A DNA stretch of 28,601 bases. Origin: DASRRB01 sp036732755. GTDB taxonomy: Bacteria; Planctomycetota; B15-G4; SIAN01. The translations under genes were made by a program, and so were the position numbers. The notes under the pieces are model-generated. The model searched no databases. It was not told where the DNA came from and was given only the letters and a program-made list of their open reading frames with translations. The DNA lies in NCBI GenBank assembly GCA_036732755.1, contig DAINBU010000058.1, forward strand, positions 1-28,601, given 5' to 3'. This document shows, piece after piece, positions 22,847 through 28,601 of the stretch (positions are counted from its first letter, which is position 1; each line of letters starts with the position of its first letter).

Positions 22847-25066
22847 CCGGAGCAGCGCGGCGGCCGCCTTCTCGAGCACGGCGTCGCGACCCGCGGCGAC
22901 GTCCTCGGCCGTCGGCGTCACCTCGACGTTGGGGAGCAGGCCGATGCTCTGCAGCGGCTCGCCGCCGACGCGCGCCAGCGCGCCGCGCGAGTAGATCACG
23001 GTGAAGCGGCTGCGGTCGAGCAGCTGCACCTTTTCGAACTGGTTGGGCATCGTGACGTTGCCGCTCGAGCGCCCGCCGTAGATCATCCCGCGCTTGGTGG
23101 CGGCGATGCCGACCGCGAAGAGCTCCGCCTCGCCGCCGGTCCACGCGTCGATCAGCACGGCGACCGGCCCGGCGAAGACGCCGGCGCCCGGCTGCGCCTG
23201 CAGCACGATCTCGTTCTGCACCGAATTCGCGAACGAATCCTTGTCGCGCAGCACCTCGGTCGCGATCGCCGTCTTCGGCAGGTCCTTCGGCATGATCCGC
23301 ATCAGCGCCGTGAGCGCCGACGGCTGCGCGCCCGGCGTCCCCTCGCGCTGCCCCTCGTTGCCGCGCAGGTCGATCACGATCGCCTTCGCGCCCTTCTTCA
23401 CGAGCTCCTCGAGGCCGGCCGCGTACTGCTTCAGCGAGTCGCCGTCGAAGCGCGGCACGGTGAGGATGCCGACGCCGTCGAGGCGGAACTGCGTCGCGAC
23501 GACGGCGGGCGGGCGCCCTTTCGGCGGCCCGCGCTGGAGCTTGATCGAGAGAACGCCTGCGCCCTCCGGCGCCCCTTTGGCCGCGGCGAAGGAAAGCTGC
23601 GCCTCGCTGCCGAACATCCCCGACAGGAGGAGCGAGAGCGCCGAGGCGCGCGCGCGCTGCACGGAGGAGCTCGACTCGAAGGTGCGCAGGCACTCGCCGA
23701 GCGTGTCGAGGACCTGCGCCGCCGGCCGGCCGTCGACCTCGAGCAGCTGCATGCCGCGCTTCACGCCCGCCTTCTCCGGCTCGGAGTCGGCGGTCACCTT
23801 GGAGACGAGGATCGCGCCGCCGACCTCGGCGAAGCTCAAGCCGACGACGCTGCTCCAGTGCGGTGAGCCGGGCGGAAAGAAGGCCTTGGTCGTCGTCCCG
23901 ACGTGGAGCGAGGCGTCGGCGAAGCGCGCCAGGAACTCGCGCATGACGAGCGTGTAGTCGATGTCGTCGCGCGCGCGCACCACGCGGTGGCGGAACTCGA
24001 AGTAGATCTTCCAGACGTCGACGCCGCGCACCGTCGGCGGCGACTCGACGACCGCGCCGTCGGGGACCCAGCGCGTCGCCCAGTCGAAGACGTGTTCGAA
24101 GTCGAGCAGGCGGTCGGTGGCCGGGATCGGCGGGCCGGACATCTCGAAGAGCGGGACGCCGTTGAAGAGCTGCACGCGCGACCAGCGCAGCGCCGGCTCC
24201 TCGGCGACGGGCGCGCCGCCGCCCTTGGCGGCCGGGTTCGCGCTCGCTGCGCCGCCCGCGCCGTCCTGGGGGGCAGGCGCCGGGTCTTTCGGTGCGGGGG
24301 CCGGATCCTTCGGAGCGGGCGGGCCGCCCGGTCCGATCGACTTGAGCGGCGGGCTCGGCGTCGCGTCCTTGGCGGCGAGCAGCGGGATCGGCGGGGAGAT
24401 CTCGTCGAAGAGCTTCTTCACGTGCTCGTCGCTGGTGAGCGCGAAGGCGGTGTTGCGCAGATAGTCGCCGAGCATGTGGCCGGCGACCTTCTGCGTCGCG
24501 AGCGAGTTCATGAGCAGGCCGCTCGTGCCCGGGTAGACCTGCTCGATCTGGTGCCAGACCCGTCCCGGCCCGGTCGGCGACCCCAGCAGATCCTTGCCCG
24601 GCGTCAGCGGCAGCGACGCCTTGTAGACGTAGTTGGCGTACTCGACGATCGACTCGGCGATGCGCGGGTCGAGGCCCGCCATGCTGGTGAGCGAGCGCGC
24701 CATCCAGAGCTGCACGAACGCCGGCAGCGCCACCTTGATGATGCGCTCGTCGGCGGCCTGCGCCATGAAGTAGTACTCGTTGCTCGGGAAGTCGAAGAAG
24801 ATGCGGTCTTCGCCGTCCGTCCAGGACATGCGGCGCGCGCCGGGGTGCAGGCGCAGCGTCACGACCGGGTCGACCTCGACCTGCATCGCGTAGGCGCTCG
24901 AGAGGATGTCGCGCGCGGCCTTGAGCGAGGAGAGGATCGCCTGCAGGTCCTTGTCGGAGAGGTCGTCGTACTTGAGGGTGAACCCGCCCTCCGTCCGGAT
25001 CTTGAGCTCGCCGCCGGCCTGCGGCGCGAACGTCACGAGGGAAACGAGGAGGGCGGCGGCGAACAT
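22844..25066 (-). CDS. S41 peptidase-like protein with PDZ domain, catalytic residues apparently lost
   Basis: 740 residues. A signal peptide (about 1-18) is followed by a helical N-terminal region (30-230), a repetitive Pro/Ala/Lys linker (232-290), a second region (295-400), a PDZ-like domain (about 405-465; GLSFAEVGGAILVSKV, then KAGVKRGMQLLEVDG) and a C-terminal S41-type domain (about 525-690) with VGILTVPRFDGDSL, AIVIDLRGNEGQ and FAGPVAVLIDAWTGGEAELF. When aligned by hand with Tsp (SASE, then Lys 25 residues on) the nucleophile position is Gly645 and the lysine position is Asn670. Export and PDZ suggest a periplasmic role; catalysis looks unlikely. The ATG at 25066 has AAGGAA (25074-25079) seven bases upstream; a frame extending to 25231 lacks any signal. 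Confidence 0.85.
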   Translation of the reverse strand: MFAAALLVSLVTFAPQAGGELKIRTEGGFTLKYDDLSDKDLQAILSSLKAARDILSSAYAMQVEVDPVVTLRLHPGARRMSWTDGEDRIFFDFPSNEYYFMAQAADERIIKVALPAFVQLWMARSLTSMAGLDPRIAESIVEYANYVYKASLPLTPGKDLLGSPTGPGRVWHQIEQVYPGTSGLLMNSLATQKVAGHMLGDYLRNTAFALTSDEHVKKLFDEISPPIPLLAAKDATPSPPLKSIGPGGPPAPKDPAPAPKDPAPAPQDGAGGAASANPAAKGGGAPVAEEPALRWSRVQLFNGVPLFEMSGPPIPATDRLLDFEHVFDWATRWVPDGAVVESPPTVRGVDVWKIYFEFRHRVVRARDDIDYTLVMREFLARFADASLHVGTTTKAFFPPGSPHWSSVVGLSFAEVGGAILVSKVTADSEPEKAGVKRGMQLLEVDGRPAAQVLDTLGECLRTFESSSSVQRARASALSLLLSGMFGSEAQLSFAAAKGAPEGAGVLSIKLQRGPPKGRPPAVVATQFRLDGVGILTVPRFDGDSLKQYAAGLEELVKKGAKAIVIDLRGNEGQREGTPGAQPSALTALMRIMPKDLPKTAIATEVLRDKDSFANSVQNEIVLQAQPGAGVFAGPVAVLIDAWTGGEAELFAVGIAATKRGMIYGGRSSGNVTMPNQFEKVQLLDRSRFTVIYSRGALARVGGEPLQSIGLLPNVEVTPTAEDVAAGRDAVLEKAAAALLR
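24276..24317. repeat. Two imperfect 21-bp tandem units in the S41-like gene
   Basis: Units 24276-24296 and 24297-24317 differ at a few positions and code for the KDPAPAP-like steps of the linker at about residues 252-266. This is a small in-frame repeat typical of flexible linkers; it may vary in copy number between strains. Confidence 0.6.
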
Positions 25067-25289
25067 GAGGGAGTTCCTTGCCAGGAGTGCTATGCGCCGG
25101 ACGGGCGCCGCCGCGGTGGGGCGGGCCCGGAATGGTACGGTCTGTCGCAGGTGCGGCCAACGCGACGGGACGACTCGCGAACCCTCTTCGCTGCGCGCAG
25201 CCCGAAGCGCGATTCGCTCCCATGAAAGCACCCGCTACGTCCGATCCCCATGGAAGTTGGCCGTAGTGGATTGAGGAAGATTCCTCCCG
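25067..25289. promoter_or_regulatory. Divergent region with an inverted repeat over the ribosome binding site
   Basis: 223 bp between the S41-like gene (minus) and the aspartic-protease gene (plus). It contains the AAGGAA ribosome binding site of the S41-like gene and, just before the plus-strand ATG, GAGGAA-GA-TTCCTC (25273-25286). In this element the purine arm is the best ribosome binding site for the downstream gene, but at 11 nt it is a little far from the ATG. Apart from this region, which has lower GC than its surroundings, no promoter pair is convincing. Confidence 0.4.
25273..25286. repeat. 6-bp inverted repeat covering the ribosome binding site
   Basis: GAGGAA (25273-25278) and TTCCTC (25281-25286) pair across GA. 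If folded in the mRNA it would hide the purine-rich site used by the gene at 25290. A two-base loop is too tight, so the real stem would be shorter. Confidence 0.35.
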
Positions 25290-27200
25290 ATGAGTTCGAC
25301 TCGCCGCTGTCCGAGCTGCTGGTCCGCGCTGTCCGCCGGCGCGCGCGCCTGCGCGGCGTGCGGCGCCGAGGTCACCGTGGCGCGCTGGCGCGCGGTCACC
25401 TGGGCGCTGCTCCTGATCGCGCTCGCGTCGGGGTCGGCGTGGTGGCTGCGCGGCTGGCTCGCCGAAGCGACGTCGCCTTCGACGGAATCGGGTTCCGTGC
25501 CGGCGCACGAAGAAGGCGCGGCGCAGAAGCGCGCGCCCGACCAGGACGGGAAGGCGGCCGTCGCGCCCGTGCCGGTCGACGTCGGCGAGGTTCCCGCCGC
25601 CAACGCGGCCCCCGCGCCGGCCGCCGTCCCCGATTCCGCGCCGCTCGAGAAACGGCGGCTCGACATCGTCGCGCGTGACGCGAAGGCGCGCACATTGCGC
25701 CGCGCCACGGCGTTCCCGCTCGGCAGCGGCGTCTACGCGGTCCCTGCCAACGCGCTGAACGGCGCCGCGGAGCTCGTGCGCGGCGAGGACGGGATCGTCG
25801 CGCGAGACGTCGCGCTCTTCGACGCCGACGGCGTCGCGCTGATCGTCGACGCCGGCGCCGACGAGCCGATCGAGCTCGCGCCGGCGCGCGACCTCGTCGC
25901 GGGCGCGCCGCTCTACGTGCTGGGCGAGAAGGCGTCCAACGGCCCGCTCGCGCGCTGCGGATCGGTCGACCGCGTCGAGGGGCCCGGCAGCATCGCGGTG
26001 GTGGTGGAGACCGCCTGCGCGGAGCGCTTCCTCTTCGACGCGCGCGGCCGCGCGGTCGGCGTGGCGCCGTCGCAGGCGCCGGTCGGCGCGTCGGCGCGCG
26101 TGGTCGTGCTCGCGTCGCTGCCGGAGCGGCTGCGCGCCGCGCATCCGACGCCGATCGCGCTCCTGAACGCCAACGTCTTCGATCCGGTCGGCGAGGCGCG
26201 CCGCGAGCGCGCGATGCTCTACGCGACGTCCGGCGAGTACGGCGCCGCGCTCGACGAGTACCTGGTCGCGATCGAGCTCGAGCCGCGGCTCCGCGACGAG
26301 TGCGCGCGCCCGGCCGCCGCGTGCGTGCAGCTCGCGCTGCGGACGGCGCGGCTCCAGGAGCGCGTCGCTCAGCTCCTCCCGTCGCTCGAGCACGCCGCGC
26401 AGCAGCTCGACCGCGAGCCGCTCGTGCACTACGCCCACGGCCTCGCGCTGCTCGACGAGGAGCGCACCGAGGAGGCGGTGCACGCGCTCGAGCGCGCGCT
26501 CGAGCTCAGCGCGGCCCCCGACCGCGCCATGAACGACGCGCTGCGCGCGGCCTACCTCCACGCGAGCGAGCACGCGCGCGCCGACGGCCGGCCGGGCGAT
26601 GCGGTCGCGCTGGTCGAAGGGGCGCTGCAGCGCTACCCGCAGGACGCGCAGCTGATGAAGTCGCTCGGCTTCGCCTACTACGAATCGGGCGACGCGGCGC
26701 GCGCGCGCGACATCCTGGCGCGCGTCGTCGAACTCGACCCGTCGCAGGAGCGCAGCCTCTCCGCGATCCTCGCCGCGCTCACGCCCGACGCGGCGCGCGG
26801 CCGGCCGGGCGACGCCGTCGAGATCCGCTTCGACCCGAAGGGCGGCGCGATCCGGTCGCGCGCGACCTTCGACGACCGGACCGACGCCGACGTGGTGATC
26901 GACACGGGCGCGACCATGACGGCCCTGCCGACGTCGGTCGCCATCGACATCGGCATCGACCTGCGCCGGCCGGTGCGGATGGTCACGGTGGAGACGGCGA
27001 ACGGCAAGGTGCAGGCGCCGGTCGTCAAGCTCGCCAGCGTCGACCTCCACGGCGCGCGCGTCACCAACGTCGAGGCGGTCGTTTTGCCCGACGGAGAGGC
27101 GGGGCTCTCGCGGCCGCTCATCGGCCTCAACTTCCTCCAGCACTTCCGGATGACGCTCGACGCGGAGCACGGCGTGCTCCGCCTCGCCCCCAAGAACTGA
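25290..27200 (+). CDS. Zinc-ribbon, membrane, TPR and retropepsin-like aspartic protease protein
   Basis: 636 residues. Residues 7-24 are a zinc ribbon (Cys7-x2-Cys10, Cys21-x2-Cys24). A membrane helix (about 35-52) and an Ala/Pro linker (60-118) follow. Residues about 140-260 look like a trypsin-like fold that has lost its active site: FPLGSGVYAVPANAL where a His-containing motif is expected, and FLFDARGRAVGVAP where GNSGGP is expected. TPR helices span about 300-490 (SGEYGAALDEYLVAIELEP, LMKSLGFAYYESGDAARA). The C-terminal domain (about 505-636) has the clan AA signature VVIDTGATMTALP (Asp538-Thr-Gly) and LIGLNFLQHFRMTLD, as in bacterial retropepsin-like proteases that act as homodimers. 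Topology: ribbon inside, the rest outside if the helix is N-in. It ends 12 nt from the convergent dehydrogenase gene. Confidence 0.85.
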   Translation: MSSTRRCPSCWSALSAGARACAACGAEVTVARWRAVTWALLLIALASGSAWWLRGWLAEATSPSTESGSVPAHEEGAAQKRAPDQDGKAAVAPVPVDVGEVPAANAAPAPAAVPDSAPLEKRRLDIVARDAKARTLRRATAFPLGSGVYAVPANALNGAAELVRGEDGIVARDVALFDADGVALIVDAGADEPIELAPARDLVAGAPLYVLGEKASNGPLARCGSVDRVEGPGSIAVVVETACAERFLFDARGRAVGVAPSQAPVGASARVVVLASLPERLRAAHPTPIALLNANVFDPVGEARRERAMLYATSGEYGAALDEYLVAIELEPRLRDECARPAAACVQLALRTARLQERVAQLLPSLEHAAQQLDREPLVHYAHGLALLDEERTEEAVHALERALELSAAPDRAMNDALRAAYLHASEHARADGRPGDAVALVEGALQRYPQDAQLMKSLGFAYYESGDAARARDILARVVELDPSQERSLSAILAALTPDAARGRPGDAVEIRFDPKGGAIRSRATFDDRTDADVVIDTGATMTALPTSVAIDIGIDLRRPVRMVTVETANGKVQAPVVKLASVDLHGARVTNVEAVVLPDGEAGLSRPLIGLNFLQHFRMTLDAEHGVLRLAPKN

Positions 27201-27212
27201 AGCGGGGGAGAC

Positions 27213-28214
27213 TCAGCCGCGGAAGCGGCAGACCGGCGGAGGCGCGTCGAGGACGCTGCGCAGCCCCGGCGCGAGCGCGGCCATCGCGGGCGCGGCGTTG
27301 AGCAGCGCGGCGACGGTCGCGAGGTCCCCCGGCGTTCCGCCCTCGACCTGCAGCACGAGCGGCGGCTCGCCGGCGAGCTCGAGGCGGTCGTGGGTCGACG
27401 GCGCGCCGAGGTACATCTGCAGCGTCATCTCGACCGTGCCGCCCGGCGCCCGCGCGACCAGCCGGTGGTCGAGCCCGGCCACGCCGCCCTTCGCGACGCG
27501 CACGAACGGCGTCTCGACCGGCGCCGCCGCGAGCACCGGCTCGATCGTCTCGCGGATCTCCGGCCGGCCGAAGCGGAGCGCCTCGCACAGGAGCGCCGCC
27601 GATTCGGGCAGGCCGATGTGGCCGAGGCGTCCCGCCGCGACCTCGGCGCGGAACTCCGCGACCGAGCGGCCGGCGCCGACCTTCTGCTGCAGCGGCCCGC
27701 GCCGCGTCGCCGCGTCGACGACGCGCTCGCACTTCAGGCCGTCGACGCGCAGTGCGACGTCGGAGAGCGTCGCCGGTAGGAGGTCAAGCACGAAGCCGGG
27801 GTTCACGTTGGTGCCGAGCAGCGCGACGCCGTGTTCGCGCGCGAGCGCGTCGATCCGCTCCGCCCAGTCGGGGTGGCGCCAGCGCGGGTGGACCATCTCC
27901 TCGCAGCTCGTCACCACCGGCAGGCGCGCGCGCACCAGCGTCTCGACCGTGGCGGCGACCTGCGGCACGTGCGACTGCGTGCAGAGGATCGCGACGGTCC
28001 CGGCCGGCAGCTGCGCGAGCGCGTCGAGCGACGGCGCGACGCGCACGGAGGCGGGCGCGCCGGCGACGATCGACGCGAGCGTCCGGCCGGCGAGCTCCGG
28101 CGTTGGGTCGCACGCCGCGACCATTTCGAGCCCGGGGCGGAAGAGCGCGTAGGAGAGCGTGCTGCGACCGATGGGGCCGAGGCCGACGAAGGCGACCTTG
28201 GTGCGCGGGGTCAT
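27213..28214 (-). CDS. NAD(P)-dependent dehydrogenase, DapB/2,4-diaminopentanoate dehydrogenase-like
   Basis: 333 residues. An N-terminal Rossmann motif GLGPIGRSTL (11-20) follows a hydrophobic strand (VAFVGLG), with the acidic end of the second strand at Asp36 in MVAACDPTPE, which favours NAD(H). The middle has AILCTQSH and VVTSCEEM, and TNVNPGFVLDLLPATLS (135-151), a phrase typical of the DapB/2,4-diaminopentanoate dehydrogenase-type C-terminal domain that follows the nucleotide fold. Its reaction would be oxidation or reduction of an amine or imine next to a carbonyl, but the substrate is not known. GGAG lies just upstream of the ATG. It is 28 nt downstream of the hydantoinase gene, in the same direction, so the pair is probably co-transcribed and may act in degrading a cyclic amide or amino acid. 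Confidence 0.75.
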   Translation of the reverse strand: MTPRTKVAFVGLGPIGRSTLSYALFRPGLEMVAACDPTPELAGRTLASIVAGAPASVRVAPSLDALAQLPAGTVAILCTQSHVPQVAATVETLVRARLPVVTSCEEMVHPRWRHPDWAERIDALAREHGVALLGTNVNPGFVLDLLPATLSDVALRVDGLKCERVVDAATRRGPLQQKVGAGRSVAEFRAEVAAGRLGHIGLPESAALLCEALRFGRPEIRETIEPVLAAAPVETPFVRVAKGGVAGLDHRLVARAPGGTVEMTLQMYLGAPSTHDRLELAGEPPLVLQVEGGTPGDLATVAALLNAAPAMAALAPGLRSVLDAPPPVCRFRG

Positions 28215-28242
28215 GCGGAGCTCCGTGCGAGGGCGCGCGATC

Positions 28243-28601
28243 CTAGGCTTCGGGTGTGAGGATCAGGCAGCCGGTCGCGTCGACCGCGAAGCGGAAGCCC
28301 GGCTCGACGACGGTCGTCGCGGTCGGCTCGACGACGATCGCCGGCCCCGCTCCGCGCATCCCGGCGGCGAGACGCGCGCGCTCGAAGACGGGCGTCGCGA
28401 CCGGCGGCGCGCCGGCGCGGAAGCGGACGGGCGCCGTCGCGACGCGTGCCGCCGTCGCCGCGCGCGCGGCCGGCCGGCGCGCCGCCGCGGCGCGGACGCG
28501 GCCGAGCCGGCTCGGCCGGCTCGCCGTCGCGTGGAGCGCGACGCACTGCATGGCCGCCCCTTCGAGGAGGAAGCCGAAGCGGCGCCGGTGCTCGCGCTCG
28601 A
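28243..28601 (-). CDS. Hydantoinase/oxoprolinase family protein, C-terminal end (cut by window end)
   Basis: About 119 codons of the C-terminus are present and the gene continues past the right edge. The visible end contains EREHRRRFGFLLEG, an Arg/Ala-rich region, then GPAIVVEPTATTVVEPGFRF and ends CLILTPEA. The RFGF, GPAIVxEPTATTVVEPG phrases are characteristic of the large subunit (HyuA type) of ATP-dependent hydantoinase/5-oxoprolinase enzymes. The ATG at 28551 is internal, since the family's HRRRFGF block lies before it. The Arg/Ala-rich stretch between the two conserved blocks is variable in the family. The stop is followed after 28 nt by the dehydrogenase gene. Whether the subunit acts on hydantoins, oxoproline or acetone-type substrates cannot be told. 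Confidence 0.85.
   Translation of the reverse strand, partial: EREHRRRFGFLLEGAAMQCVALHATASRPSRLGRVRAAAARRPAARAATAARVATAPVRFRAGAPPVATPVFERARLAAGMRGAGPAIVVEPTATTVVEPGFRFAVDATGCLILTPEA

Noticed and set aside
22791..27170. 1459-residue minus-strand frame
   Set aside because: Runs opposite the aspartic-protease gene and over the S41-like gene in a wrong frame. Composition is Arg/Ala-rich with no recognisable motif.
1..28601. tRNA, rRNA, CRISPR, insertion sequence or phage genes
   Set aside because: I found no transposase or integrase motif, no regularly spaced repeats and no tRNA-like cloverleaf on reading through; a covariance search would be needed to rule out small RNAs.

Overview
This is a very GC-rich bacterial window (by eye about 70% GC, third positions almost all G or C), so long spurious reading frames run through every strand. 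I accept 19 protein-coding genes, two of them cut by the window ends. I see no rRNA, tRNA, CRISPR array, insertion sequence or prophage gene. The lipoproteins, periplasmic proteases and a barrel-like protein ending in Phe point to a diderm. The mix of an extended MoxR/Bat operon, a zinc-ribbon/TPR/aspartic-protease protein, an S41-like protein and Pro/Ala-rich linkers is most reminiscent of Planctomycetota. That placement is an inference; Myxococcota or another high-GC diderm lineage is not excluded.

Layout. (1) 1-11578, minus strand: one long operon read right to left. It runs moxR AAA+ ATPase, DUF58, a BatD-like/DUF4381 protein, BatA, a BatB-BatC fusion, BatD, BatE, a membrane-anchored HExxH peptidase, and finally the start of a fumarylacetoacetate hydrolase-family gene that leaves the window. 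Most junctions are overlapping stop/start codons, so translation is probably coupled. (2) 11647-14914, plus strand: a secreted protein of unknown function, a crotonase-fold hydratase resembling dienoyl-CoA hydratases, and a thiopurine methyltransferase-like gene. (3) 14949-21153, minus strand: an ABHD14-like lipoprotein hydrolase, an HtrA-type protease, a REC-PAS-GGDEF-EAL regulator, and a coupled pair of a lipoprotein and a lipobox-bearing barrel-like protein. (4) 21413-22819, plus: a membrane protein with two tandem Sm-like repeats. (5) 22844-25066, minus: an S41/PDZ protein that appears to lack its catalytic Ser and Lys. (6) 25290-27200, plus: zinc ribbon, membrane segment, degenerate protease-like region, TPRs and a retropepsin-like domain. 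(7) 27213-28601, minus: a DAPDH/DapB-like dehydrogenase downstream of the C-terminal end of a hydantoinase/oxoprolinase gene.

Theme. The window is dominated by envelope protein handling: the MoxR/VWA (Bat) machine plus four protease-like proteins, of which the HExxH and HtrA enzymes keep their catalytic motifs, the retropepsin-like one keeps its Asp-Thr-Gly, and the S41 one looks dead. The most distinctive points are the BatB-BatC fusion with what looks like a fossil signal peptide at the joint, a helical cytoplasmic domain shared by two proteins of the operon, the peptidase joined to the Bat operon, the inactive S41 protein, and GC palindromes built around facing stop codons.
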